Assembly: GCF_002368295.1 (NCBI RefSeq)
Contig: NZ_AP018248.1
Coordinates: 8,431,094 to 8,495,093 of the forward strand
Direction of reading: 5' to 3'
DNA length: 64,000 nt
Source: Tolypothrix tenuis PCC 7101
GTDB lineage: Bacteria; Cyanobacteriota; Cyanobacteriia; Cyanobacteriales; Nostocaceae
Position numbers and translations under genes: made by a program
Notes under the pieces: model-generated
What the model saw: only the letters and a program-made list of their open reading frames with translations
Database searches by the model: none
What the model was told of the DNA's origin: nothing
Part shown: positions 17,984 to 26,951 of the stretch, piece after piece
How positions within the stretch are numbered: the first letter of the stretch is position 1
Layout of the letters: each line of letters begins with the position of its first letter

Positions 17984-20137
17984 TTGATTGTGCTAGACAT
18001 TGCTCCCTCGGAAACATCAAAACCTCGCAGGCGCTTACCAAATCAGCGTTGGCAAATTTACCCACAAAAGGCTGAATTTGCTCAAAAGTTGGCTATATCC
18101 AACCATATTTCACCAATTGTCAGCCAGCTTTTGATTAACCGGGGTATTGAAACCCTAAAAGCAGCACAAGCCTTTTTAGAGCCAGAATCGTTAATTTTAC
18201 CTGCACCATTAGAAGAATTTCCCGATTTAGCGCTGAGTGTAGAGTTACTGCAAAATGCGATCGCTTCATCAGAAAAAATTGCCATCTGCGGTGATTATGA
18301 TGCTGATGGAATGACTAGCACGGCTTTACTATTGCGGAGTCTCCGCGCTTTGGGTGCAAAAGTTGATTACGCTATCCCCAGCCGGATGCATGATGGTTAT
18401 GGCATTAATAAACGAATTGTCGAAGAATTCCACAGCGAAGGCGTGGGGTTAATTCTCACTGTGGATAATGGGATTTCCGCAGTTGAACCTATCGCCAGAG
18501 CCAGAGAACTAGGATTAAAGGTAATTGTCACCGACCATCACGACATTCCGCAACAATTACCACCAGCTAACGCGATTCTCAACCCGAAATTAATCGCTGA
18601 ATCTTCACCCTATCGCAGTGTTGCGGGTGTAGGTGTCGCCTATATCTTGGCGGTATCTCTCGCACAACAGCTAGGCGAGACAAGAGGCTTAATTCAGCCA
18701 ATGCTAGCACTGTTTACCTTAGGAACGATCGCAGATTTAGCACCGTTAATCGGCGTAAACCGTCGCTGGGTAAAACGCGGTTTACAACTCTTACCCAAAT
18801 CCCATTTACCAGGGATACAAGCGTTAATTCAGATGGCTGGAGTTCAAGCGAGGGAACAAGGGGACAAGGGGACAAGGGGACAAGGGGAAGGGGGACAAGG
18901 AGTATATTCTTCCTCATCTCCCTTATCCTCCTCATCTCCCTCATCTCCTCCCAATACAAAATCCCTCAAGCCGGAGGATATTGGCTTTAAGCTAGGGCCG
19001 AGAATTAATGCTATCGGTAGAATTGGTGATCCGCAGATTGTGATTGATTTGCTGACTACAGATGATATGGGGATAGCGCTGGAAAGAGCAATGCAGTGCG
19101 AATCTGTGAACCAACAGCGCCAGGAAATGTGCGAGCAAATTGAACAAGAAGCGATCGCTTATGTAGAAACTGAATTTATCACATCACTCCCGCAAGACCG
19201 AGTATTAGTTGTTGTGCAACCAAACTGGCATCATGGTGTAATTGGGATTGTCGCTTCTCGTTTGGTGGAACGCTACGGTGTACCAGTATTTATTGGTACT
19301 TATGAAGATGACACCCATATTCGCGGTTCCGCCAGAGGAATTCCCGAATTTAATGTATTTGAAGCATTACAAGCTTGTCACGATTTACTAGGTAAATATG
19401 GTGGACACAAAGCCGCTGGGGGATTTTCTTTACCAGCGCCAAATTTAGCAAAATTGCGATCGCGTTTAATTGAGTTTGCTAATCAATGTTTGGAACCCCA
19501 GCACCTCAAGCCACTACTAAAAATTGATACCCAAGTCAATTTTAGTGAAATCAATCACCAGCTTTATCAGCAGCTTAATACTCTGCATCCCTGCGGTATC
19601 GATAACCCCGATCCCGTCTTCTGGACTCCTAATGTACAAGTAGTTGAGCAACAAATAGTAGGGAAGGGTCATATTAAACTCACACTAGCCCAAACTATCG
19701 AGCAGCAACAGTATAAAATTAAGGCGATCGCTTGGCGTTGGCGCGACTACTATCCCCTACCGTCGCGGGTGGATGTTGCTTATAAACTGCGAGAAAATCA
19801 TTTTAACGGCAATACTGCTATTGAGATGGAACTAATAGGTGTGCGGCTACCAACGCAATCTCACCTCTTTTTCCGTTCCTCAACTCGTCCGTTAACAACC
19901 ACCTTTGAGTACAAACAGCGCCATTACACTTGTGGTATCTTTCAACAAAATTCCTTACCAGAATTAAGAATTAAAAATTCTGAAGGCAAAGTTCTAGTTA
20001 TGCAACCAGGGCATACAATCGGTTTGCTAGGTAACAGTCGTGAAGATGCCAAAGAGGTTGATGTCTGTGAACCACAATATGACAACATCATCCAAGCTGC
20101 GCTTCAGGCTTTGTCTGTACTGAGTTCCAAGTCCTGA
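17984..20137 (+). CDS. recJ: Single-stranded-DNA-specific exonuclease RecJ
   Basis: 717 residues. DHH-phosphoesterase motifs are visible: CGDYDADGMTSTALL, VDNG, VTDHHD, then the DHHA1 region GVIGIVASRLVERYG and GGHKAAGGFSLP. RecJ degrades ssDNA 5'-3' in RecF-pathway and mismatch repair. No ATG is present at the N-terminus; TTG 17984 or GTG 17990 is the likely start. A repeat-derived low-complexity insertion of about 37 residues interrupts the region between the DHH and DHHA1 domains (residues about 289-325). Confidence 0.95.
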   Translation: MIVLDIAPSETSKPRRRLPNQRWQIYPQKAEFAQKLAISNHISPIVSQLLINRGIETLKAAQAFLEPESLILPAPLEEFPDLALSVELLQNAIASSEKIAICGDYDADGMTSTALLLRSLRALGAKVDYAIPSRMHDGYGINKRIVEEFHSEGVGLILTVDNGISAVEPIARARELGLKVIVTDHHDIPQQLPPANAILNPKLIAESSPYRSVAGVGVAYILAVSLAQQLGETRGLIQPMLALFTLGTIADLAPLIGVNRRWVKRGLQLLPKSHLPGIQALIQMAGVQAREQGDKGTRGQGEGGQGVYSSSSPLSSSSPSSPPNTKSLKPEDIGFKLGPRINAIGRIGDPQIVIDLLTTDDMGIALERAMQCESVNQQRQEMCEQIEQEAIAYVETEFITSLPQDRVLVVVQPNWHHGVIGIVASRLVERYGVPVFIGTYEDDTHIRGSARGIPEFNVFEALQACHDLLGKYGGHKAAGGFSLPAPNLAKLRSRLIEFANQCLEPQHLKPLLKIDTQVNFSEINHQLYQQLNTLHPCGIDNPDPVFWTPNVQVVEQQIVGKGHIKLTLAQTIEQQQYKIKAIAWRWRDYYPLPSRVDVAYKLRENHFNGNTAIEMELIGVRLPTQSHLFFRSSTRPLTTTFEYKQRHYTCGIFQQNSLPELRIKNSEGKVLVMQPGHTIGLLGNSREDAKEVDVCEPQYDNIIQAALQALSVLSSKS
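18848..18957. repeat. In-frame low-complexity repeat within recJ
   Basis: GGGACAA units followed by CTCATCTCC units, both ordinarily intergenic in such genomes, sit in frame inside recJ and encode Gly/Gln/Asp then a Ser/Pro run. Confidence 0.85.
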
Positions 20138-20244
20138 GTCCTGAGTTTTTGGTTACTGAAGTTAGAGTTGGTAATTCTACAATTTTCTACAACTCAAAAC
20201 TTTTCACACAATACTCAGCACTTGTAACTCAGCAATCAGCAGTT

Positions 20245-20367
20245 TTACAGGTCGCCGTTGCGAAATGCTAAAACAAAAATTACCGCAGGCCCAGCAAGTA
20301 CAATCAACGCCACAAACAGTAGTTGAAAAATCACTTCCCAATTGATATTGGCTATAGCTTCAAACAT
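20245..20367 (-). CDS. psb30: Photosystem II protein Psb30 (Ycf12)
   Basis: A 40-residue single-span protein read directly from the minus strand: MFEAIANINWEVIFQLLFVA continuing into LIVLAGPAVIFVLAFRNGDL. The VLAGPxVIFxLAFRxGDL signature is characteristic of Psb30, a small PSII core subunit near cytochrome b559 and PsbJ. A GGAGG ribosome-binding site lies 7 nt before the ATG at 20367. Stop TAA at 20245-20247. Confidence 0.93.
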   Translation of the reverse strand: MFEAIANINWEVIFQLLFVALIVLAGPAVIFVLAFRNGDL

Positions 20368-20487
20368 CTTTTCCTCCGATTGTCTTAAAAAATTCAATAA
20401 CTGCAATTGCAAAACCCGGTATTGATCATATCCGGCGAAGGAGCGCCAGATTTAATTTACTTAACAAAATTATAAAAAAAGAAATAA

Positions 20488-20625
20488 AAATGTAAGATGG
20501 GGGGCTGGGGATTGGGGACTGGGAAAAAGCAGGGGGGCAGGGAGCAGGGAGCAGGGGGAAAAATAACAAACACCAATTACCCATTACCCAATGACAAATA
20601 ACAAATAACAAAGGACAAACAACAA
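20488..20625. repeat. GGGGACTGG, GGGAGCA and ACAAATA tandem repeats
   Basis: Short tandem units fill the region upstream of the YkgJ-type gene: GGGACTGGG/GGGGGCA (20500-20560), CAATTACC (20570-20590) and AACAAATAAC (20593-20622). Confidence 0.8.
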
Positions 20626-20628
20626 ATC

Positions 20629-20979
20629 ATGGCAACTTGGCAGTGTATAAAACAATGTGGAGCCTGCTGTAATCTTGATCCAGCAGATCGTCCAGATATA
20701 GAAGAGTATCTTTCACCCGCAGAATTGGAACTTTACATGAGCATGGTAGGTGAAGGTGGATGGTGTGTTAATTTTGACCATATCACCCGAGAATGTCGGA
20801 TTTACGCCAATCGTCCGCGTTTCTGTCGTGTGGAAGCAGAGATATTTCAAGATATGTATGGTATTGAGCCAGAAGAGTTAAACGATTTTGCGATTGACTG
20901 CTGTCGTCAACAAATAGAAGGAGTATATGGCGATCGCAGCTTGGAACTCATTCGTTTCAACAAAGCTGTCGGTTTTTAG
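20629..20979 (+). CDS. YkgJ-family cysteine cluster protein
   Basis: 116 residues with the CxxCGACC N-terminal motif (CIKQCGACCNLDP), a central GWCVNFDHITRECRIYANRPRFCR block and a C-terminal DCC. This is the zinc/iron-chelating YkgJ (CxxCxxCC) family, function unknown. It is intact, and its stop codon lies 7 bp before the end of the Tn7-like element, so its 3' end may be the element's attachment site. Confidence 0.9.
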   Translation: MATWQCIKQCGACCNLDPADRPDIEEYLSPAELELYMSMVGEGGWCVNFDHITRECRIYANRPRFCRVEAEIFQDMYGIEPEELNDFAIDCCRQQIEGVYGDRSLELIRFNKAVGF

Positions 20980-20986
20980 GCGAAAT

Positions 20987-21143
20987 TGTCACTGAAATCA
21001 TAAGATGAGCAACTCTGAAAGCATAAGATGGGCAACAGATTGCTGGAAACAGTATTAATTTGGTCAAGAGTAACAAGCAAATATAGGGGTATTGAAAGTA
21101 TAAGTTGAGCAAAAATATGATTGAGAAAGTATAAGTTGAGCAA
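20987..21143. repeat. Left transposon end: four TnsB-binding-type repeats
   Basis: Sites on the plus strand: CATAAGATGAGCAA 20999-21012, CATAAGATGGGCAA 21022-21035, TATAAGTTGAGCAA 21099-21112 and TATAAGTTGAGCAA 21130-21143. They match the multi-site ends of Tn7-like elements. Confidence 0.88.
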
Positions 21144-21194
21144 ACATTTTCAACACTTCGTTCATAAATATACAGCATTGTGCTGAGATCAACA

Positions 21195-21230
21195 TTAGGA
21201 GAGACATTGGCAGGCAACACACTCTCCTAA
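21195..21230. promoter_or_regulatory. Inverted repeat just upstream of tnsAB
   Basis: TTAGGAGAG (21195-21203) pairs perfectly with CTCTCCTAA (21222-21230) across an 18-base loop, 10 bp before the tnsAB ATG. It could be an operator or a structure sequestering translation signals; no clear Shine-Dalgarno is otherwise visible. Confidence 0.45.
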
Positions 21231-21239
21231 CCTAAAATT

Positions 21240-24200
21240 ATGCTTGACAAGCAAGAATTTAATAATTGGTGCCGTCAACAAAACCTCAGTCAAGCAGCGC
21301 AGGCAATAATTGAGGAGATTCGCAGCACTAACCCATCTCGTCGAGTAACTGGAGCAAGGAAAAACGTTTGTGGCAGTTACCCCTCAAGAAAAATGGGAGT
21401 GACTATTCAATTCGAGAGCCATCATAACGAATTAGCACGTATTTATGAACTCGAACATGACCCATCCGTACTCGAATATTACGACCAACCGCCAGCAATA
21501 GAATTAGTCTATCAAAGCAAAAACGGGCGAAAAAACAGACACCAATATACACCCGATTTCTTTATAATTCGGGCAGATTCAGCTTTTTGGGAGGAATGCA
21601 AAACCGAACTAGAACTAAACAAGCTGACTCAATTGAATCCGAATCGCTATTGCAAAAACTTAGATAGCAAGTGGCATTGTCCCCCAGGTGAAGAATACGC
21701 TCATCGTCATGGTTTGGACTTTCACGTATGGTCAGATGCTCTAGTTAATTGGAAGTTTCAACAAAATCTAATTTGGCTATCAGATTATTTCGGATACTCA
21801 TCAGGAATTCTCGACGAAACCGAGCAAAGTTTAATTTTAGACACAGTAAAAAATCATCTAGGAATAACCCTGGCAGAACTGTTACAAATTGAAGAAATAA
21901 ATCCCGATGTAATTTATTGGTTAATTGCCAACGATAAACTTTACGTAGAACTGAATCAAGTCAAACTCTCACAACCAGAAACCGTACTCGTATTTATTAA
22001 CTCATATGTTGCTTTATCTTATGAGCAACTTAAATCAATAGAGTCAAAAACTCAAGATAGTAATCAAATATTACTCCAAATAACAGTAGGTACTAATATT
22101 TCTTGGGATGGAGAGTCATGGGAAATAGTAAATACTGGGACGACTGCTACTGGATTATTACGTGCAGATGGCAAACTTATAGAACTACCAAATGTAGCAT
22201 TCACAGCATTGATTGATACAGGTAAAATTGTAGGAGTTGAGACAAAACAAACCGCAAATATTCAAGCAGTGGCGGCGGAAATTATTCAAAGAGCAACTTG
22301 TGAAGATATTATTGAAGCCAACCGTCGCTACAATTTAATACAACCATACTTAGGAGATAATCCCAGAGCATATCCAAGCAGCACAATCCGTCGTTGGCGT
22401 ACTCAATACCAAAAAGCTTTACTCATCTACGGTCATGGATACCTGGGATTACTGCCCAAGCATAAAAGTAAAGGCAATCGTACTCCCAAAATTGATTCTC
22501 AAACCCAAGAATTTATGCTCGAATTTATCATAGAGCATTATGAAACACCCAAACAACGCAGAAAATTACGGGTCTACGAGGCATTTGTCTTAGCGTGCCA
22601 AAACCATGAACCCCCATTGAAACCACCATCGAGAATCACGTTTTGCCAAGCGATTAAACAGCGAAGCGGGCACAATCAAACCAGAAAACGTCTTGGTAAT
22701 CGAGCAGCTATTGCCGAAGAACCATTTTATTGGGAATTAGAGCAGACTACTCCACAACATGGTAGTCGTCCCTTCGAGATTGTCCATATTGACCATACTC
22801 AAATTGACATTGAATTAGTCAGTTCCCTGGAATCTCTAACTAATTGTTATGTTGCTACAAACAACTCAATTCATCACAATTTAGGTCGTCCTTGGGCAAC
22901 CTTGATGGTTGATGCATATAGTCGCAGAATTTTATCAGTTTATCTGACCTTCGATGAGCCGAGCTACCGTGATTGTATGATGGCAATTCGCATATGCGTT
23001 GCTAGATTTGGACGGTTTCCACAAAATATTGTTGTCGATAACGGACGAGAATTCCACAGCCACTATTTTGAACAATTATTGGCATCTTATACTTGCACGC
23101 TGAAGTATCGACCACCAGCACATGCGCGGTTTGGTTCAATAGTTGAAAGACTATTTGGTACAGCGAACACACAGTTTATTCATGAGTTGCAAGGTAACAC
23201 CCAAATCAAACGCCTTCAACGTAAAGTCACTAAATCTGTCAGTCCCGAAAGATTAGCAATTTGGACATTAGAACAACTATACTCTGCCTTTTGCGAATGG
23301 GCATATTCGGTTTATGACCAACGATTGCATCCGGCATTAGGTACTAGTCCCCATGATGCTTTTGTCGCTGGGCTAGCAACAGGTGGAAGTCGCTTACACC
23401 GAAGAGTGGCAGATGACGAATTATTCCAAATTCTGACTCTACCAGCACCAGACCAACGAAAGCGTAAAGTTCAGCCAGGAAAGGGTGTCAAAATACACAA
23501 TATTTATTACTGGGCAGATGTATTCCGTGACCCAGAAATCGAGAAATCAATGCTGTGGGTTCGTTACGACCCTTGGAATGCAGGAATTGCCTATGCCCTA
23601 GCACAAGGACAATGGGTAAAATGCATTTCTTCTTACTATCAATACTTCCAAGGACGTTCCGAAAAAGAAATCCGGCTTGTCAGTGCAGAACTTAATCAGC
23701 GCCAACGCAATTATGGGCGCAAGTTAACAATAACTGATAGAGAACTTGTAGAATTTTTAAACTCAAAACATGCTCAAGAAGGTGCCCAGTTATGCAGACG
23801 CAGCTTGGATATTCATTTTGAACGCTACAAAGCTGAGAATGAAGAAGATTTAAAAGCTTTCAGAGGTGTTGTTCAAACTTTCCAACGTCATTTACCTTTT
23901 GAAGAAGAGCCTGATTTACTTCAATACTGGGACTTTTGCTACGAACGAAGTTTCGGTTGTGTCGGTATTCTCAAAGATTGGTTATCTCAAGCATTGGCAA
24001 CGGCGTTACACCAGGGAGCTAAAACTCTCACTTTGTCGCATTTAAAATCTTCTGCTTACTCTTATGAACAATGTATGATTATCGTCAATGAAACAAGATT
24101 AGGAGAAAAGCAACTTGAGTTTACCCCAGATAGTTCGGCTTTGAGAATTGCTTTAGGTTTAGAATCTCATCATGGGTCGGTTACACATAGCACTTCCCAG

Positions 24201-24287
24201 ACAACCAAAACTCAATCTCGTCGTTCTTCTACTGGTAACACTAAACCTCAACGTCGTCCTGTTGGAGGTGGTGAAAATGTCGGTTGA
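21240..24287 (+). CDS. tnsAB: TnsA-TnsB fusion transposase
   Basis: 1015 residues. The N-terminal part is a TnsA-type endonuclease with PD-(D/E)xK elements: E70, YTPDF (D106) and EECK (K121), followed by a TnsA C-terminal winged-helix-like region to about 250. The rest is TnsB: helix-turn-helix domains (about 340-480), then an rve core with HIDHTQID (D518), VVDNGREF (D600) and GSIVERLFG (E636), giving a D-x35-E spacing. A beta-barrel and a basic Ser/Thr-rich tail follow. TnsA cuts 5' strands and TnsB cuts and joins 3' ends. Fused TnsAB is known in some Tn7-like and I-B CRISPR-associated elements, where TnsC is also encoded. Here all catalytic residues are present. Confidence 0.95.
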   Translation: MLDKQEFNNWCRQQNLSQAAQAIIEEIRSTNPSRRVTGARKNVCGSYPSRKMGVTIQFESHHNELARIYELEHDPSVLEYYDQPPAIELVYQSKNGRKNRHQYTPDFFIIRADSAFWEECKTELELNKLTQLNPNRYCKNLDSKWHCPPGEEYAHRHGLDFHVWSDALVNWKFQQNLIWLSDYFGYSSGILDETEQSLILDTVKNHLGITLAELLQIEEINPDVIYWLIANDKLYVELNQVKLSQPETVLVFINSYVALSYEQLKSIESKTQDSNQILLQITVGTNISWDGESWEIVNTGTTATGLLRADGKLIELPNVAFTALIDTGKIVGVETKQTANIQAVAAEIIQRATCEDIIEANRRYNLIQPYLGDNPRAYPSSTIRRWRTQYQKALLIYGHGYLGLLPKHKSKGNRTPKIDSQTQEFMLEFIIEHYETPKQRRKLRVYEAFVLACQNHEPPLKPPSRITFCQAIKQRSGHNQTRKRLGNRAAIAEEPFYWELEQTTPQHGSRPFEIVHIDHTQIDIELVSSLESLTNCYVATNNSIHHNLGRPWATLMVDAYSRRILSVYLTFDEPSYRDCMMAIRICVARFGRFPQNIVVDNGREFHSHYFEQLLASYTCTLKYRPPAHARFGSIVERLFGTANTQFIHELQGNTQIKRLQRKVTKSVSPERLAIWTLEQLYSAFCEWAYSVYDQRLHPALGTSPHDAFVAGLATGGSRLHRRVADDELFQILTLPAPDQRKRKVQPGKGVKIHNIYYWADVFRDPEIEKSMLWVRYDPWNAGIAYALAQGQWVKCISSYYQYFQGRSEKEIRLVSAELNQRQRNYGRKLTITDRELVEFLNSKHAQEGAQLCRRSLDIHFERYKAENEEDLKAFRGVVQTFQRHLPFEEEPDLLQYWDFCYERSFGCVGILKDWLSQALATALHQGAKTLTLSHLKSSAYSYEQCMIIVNETRLGEKQLEFTPDSSALRIALGLESHHGSVTHSTSQTTKTQSRRSSTGNTKPQRRPVGGGENVG

Positions 24288-25194
24288 AAGTTTGGCTAAT
24301 TATGAGTCTTGGGACTTAACAATGAACCAACTTCCAAAACGCAGCCATCTTTATTCTCTTCAACCAATAGGTTTTGGTACACCCACAGTTGAAAGTTTTA
24401 CTAGTTACTTACAGCGCTTGGCTGCTGCACATAGTGTCTCGATTGCTAGTTTAATTCGCTATAAAATTACACCGTTATTTATCCAGAACAATCAACCACC
24501 GGATCTCTTGAAAGCTGATGATGCTATCAAAATGCTCATCACTGCTTGGCATCGAGAGCCTGCACTTTTACAACAGCAGTCTGCTAAATTTTGGTTAGAC
24601 CGAACGCAACATGTCTTCAAAGTGGTTTCCATCGTTGAGAAATTAACTGCTAGACGGGATCTGAGTTTTCTGACTTTACTTCAATGGCATTCCTGGCGAC
24701 TTAACTTCAATCATATTTTCCATACTGAACAACGTTGGTGTCCTGGTTGCTATCAAGACTGGCGTGAAGCGGGAAAACCTATCTATATCCCTTTGTTGTG
24801 GACAATAGAAGCTGTCAGTGTTTGTCCAGTTCACCAACGTTACCTGCAACTGCGATGCTTATACTGTGGTTGTTTTCAACCATTTCTCAATTTGGAGTGC
24901 CATTGTCTTGGCTATTGTTGTGCGTGTAATGCATGGCTCGGTCGGTTTTTCGACAATACTGCTAAATCTCAGGGGTCTCGCTTTGATTGGGAAAAGTGGG
25001 CTGCTCAATCTATCGGCCAGATTTTCGCCGCTATGCCAACACTTAGTGAGAGTTCTTTTTCTCCAGAACCCCAAAAGTTCAAATATCAGCGAAAACCTAC
25101 TCTCACTAAGTTTTTAAGGTGGTGTTACAAGCTAGGAATTAACCCACATGAGGGTTTGCAAATTCTCTCGATTATACCAAGTGTACTCAGTTGA
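24277..25194 (+). CDS. tniQ: TniQ/TnsD-family target-selection protein
   Basis: 305 residues from ATG 24277, overlapping tnsAB by 11 bp, so translation is probably coupled. The N-terminal TniQ domain reads PIGFGTPTVESFTSYLQRLA. A zinc-binding part follows, with RWCPGCYQDW, CPVHQ, CLYCGCF and CHCLGYCCAC. A basic C-terminal helical region (RKPTLTKFLRWCYKLGINP) may bind DNA. TniQ/TnsD proteins select target DNA and normally recruit TnsC, which is absent here. It is shorter than TnsD of Tn7 but longer than minimal TniQ of type V-K elements. Confidence 0.9.
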   Translation: MSVESLANYESWDLTMNQLPKRSHLYSLQPIGFGTPTVESFTSYLQRLAAAHSVSIASLIRYKITPLFIQNNQPPDLLKADDAIKMLITAWHREPALLQQQSAKFWLDRTQHVFKVVSIVEKLTARRDLSFLTLLQWHSWRLNFNHIFHTEQRWCPGCYQDWREAGKPIYIPLLWTIEAVSVCPVHQRYLQLRCLYCGCFQPFLNLECHCLGYCCACNAWLGRFFDNTAKSQGSRFDWEKWAAQSIGQIFAAMPTLSESSFSPEPQKFKYQRKPTLTKFLRWCYKLGINPHEGLQILSIIPSVLS

Positions 25195-25239
25195 ACCCAG
25201 ACCAGAGTTACTTGACGCTGCTTCCCTTATCTAAGTAAG

Positions 25240-25307
25240 CATAAATTGAGCAACCCGGTTTGAAACCATAAAGTGAGCAATTTGCTCATCTTATGCTTAC
25301 AGTGACA
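25240..25307. repeat. Right transposon end: three TnsB-binding-type repeats, mixed orientation
   Basis: CATAAATTGAGCAA 25240-25253 and CATAAAGTGAGCAA 25267-25280 are on the plus strand. The terminal copy CATAAGATGAGCAA (25282-25295) is on the minus strand, ending at ACA 25307. The inner two therefore point opposite to the terminal one. Confidence 0.85.
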
Positions 25308-25451
25308 ATACAAAACCTCCCGCTAAACACAAAATAAGAATTCATTATCTTTTATCCGATATTAAATACGATTAATACCTTATGTTTTGATATACTCCTT
25401 GTTCTAGCTTTTTAGATAAAATATAATAGCTAGAACAAAGTAATAATAATT

Positions 25452-26108
25452 ATGCCTCAAAAGATATGTGGACTCGGCTTTGATTGTGCTTCAATGATGT
25501 TACAACCGGGACTTGACCCTTCTGAATGCCTAAATTATAAAACCTGTGGAGCAGCCACTAAGCTGACTCCAGATGAAGAAATCGAACTAATTCGTGTGCG
25601 GCAGATTGCGGCTCAAGAAAGGCAACAAGAGTGGGAACGCATCCAGGAAACCTTTAGAACTACGCGCCGCGAAGCGGCAGTGATGATGCTAATGTCGAGA
25701 GGATGTCCTCAAAGTGCTGAATCGCTGGGTGTTGCTGCACAAATGGCCGCGATCGCCGCATCTGTTGCACAATTGCATCAAAATTTAAATAATATAGAAG
25801 GATTATACATTGCTCCTAGCGGCTGTGAAGTACATCATTATAATGTGAAGCGCCCAAGTGGAGTTTACGGATACAACAAACTCACAGCGGATGAGCCGAT
25901 ATTTGAACCATCCGAAAAACAGGAAAAAGTGAGAGTTATTCATTTAAGCCATGATGACGATCCGCGCAACACCGAAGCAAGACTAGGTATTGAGCGCCGA
26001 AATCAGTTAACTTGTGTACGAACGCTCCTGGCAAAGGCTGTGGAATTGCTACAAGAAGCAGCCAATACTATTAGTGAACAGTCTTCTGATGAAGAGCGCT
26101 CAGTTTGA
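25452..26108 (+). CDS. Hypothetical protein with Cys-containing N-terminus
   Basis: 218 residues. The N-terminal 35 residues carry spaced Cys (ICGLGFDCASMMLQ, ECLNYKTCGAA). A helical Arg/Glu-rich segment follows (about 38-75), then an Ala-rich helix and an acidic C-terminal half. I recall similar uncharacterised cyanobacterial proteins but assign no function. It lies 145 bp beyond the transposon right end and appears to be outside the element. Confidence 0.72.
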   Translation: MPQKICGLGFDCASMMLQPGLDPSECLNYKTCGAATKLTPDEEIELIRVRQIAAQERQQEWERIQETFRTTRREAAVMMLMSRGCPQSAESLGVAAQMAAIAASVAQLHQNLNNIEGLYIAPSGCEVHHYNVKRPSGVYGYNKLTADEPIFEPSEKQEKVRVIHLSHDDDPRNTEARLGIERRNQLTCVRTLLAKAVELLQEAANTISEQSSDEERSV

Positions 26109-26512
26109 GGTGTCTTCTTTGCCAAACGCTAATACCCGTAACCTAAGTTATATAATGACTAGATACTGTAAAATGTTAGTTTTCGTATCAAATGGTATAT
26201 GAAGCTATCACCTCGCTTTGAGTGGGGACTGCATTGTATTATTAAGGGGCAGTAATCATTGAGAGTCAAGTATAATTGATTTACTCAAGGAAGATTTAAA
26301 GCACTCTAAAAGTCTTCAGAATAGAATAGGATATCAGAAATAGGAAAGGTATTTGGCAATAAACTTTACTGGAGTGTTGCTGTGGATATTAAGCTTTATA
26401 TTCTATTCTTTTTAAAGATTTTATGTGGTTTGATTATTTAGTATATAAAAACGCTTTTAACAGATATTTTGATATCTTTAAGTAAGATTTATGCAGAGGA
26501 ATAGTATCAAAG
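26109..26512. other. Intergenic, no gene recognised
   Basis: About 400 bp of A/T-rich DNA between two small hypothetical genes. I find no RNA gene, repeat family or convincing reading frame in it. Confidence 0.5.
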
Positions 26513-26794
26513 ATGAAAGATGCCTTAATGGAAAAACTGTTTAATCAAGCAGTAGAGCAAATCTTTCAAGCCAACAATTTAACTAAATATTCAGCACTCA
26601 AACAAAGAGAAGATGAATTTAAATCGTTGTTTAATATTGAATTAGCAGAATATGTTGATTCTAAGAGAGGATTTAACTTTTCTCTGTTTATACGTGACTT
26701 TTTGGGTGAAGATAGCTTGCCATATAAAGATGCTGTTACGAAAAAATATGGAGAGCGAGCAGCAGCTTTAATTGGGGAATTAATTTGTATTTGA
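26513..26794 (+). CDS. Small hypothetical protein
   Basis: 93 residues, mostly helical and charged (LFNQAVEQIFQANNLTKYSALKQREDEF), no membrane segment or known motif. Alternative start MEKLFNQ at 26528. The strand and composition are plausible for a real gene, but I cannot name a family. Confidence 0.5.
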   Translation: MKDALMEKLFNQAVEQIFQANNLTKYSALKQREDEFKSLFNIELAEYVDSKRGFNFSLFIRDFLGEDSLPYKDAVTKKYGERAAALIGELICI

Positions 26795-26951
26795 AAGCTA
26801 AAGCTACGTGAGAACGGGCATAGACTTAGTAAACAGAACTACATCTGTGTTCGATGCAACGTGCGTTCCGCTCCACTAACGCCAATTTGTTGAATTATAT
26901 TTAACCCTCTTCTGGCACTTTCCGGAATAACCAATTAGTAAAGAAGCTAAA

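Larger units (their letters stand above)
20987..25307 (+). mobile_element. Compact Tn7-like transposon encoding only TnsAB and TniQ
   Basis: A 4321-bp element. The ends are TGTCACTGAAAT and, inverted, TGTCACTGTAAG. Both are followed at the same 12-bp offset by the identical site CATAAGATGAGCAA. Related sites recur inside each end. Only two genes lie between the ends (TnsA-TnsB fusion and TniQ); there is no TnsC and no CRISPR component or cargo. A 5-bp target duplication is not seen (GAAAT left, ATACA right), though both flanks share AT at the junction. The left end is 7 bp past a conserved gene, with tnsAB proximal to it, the layout of Tn7 at glmS. Confidence 0.88.
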
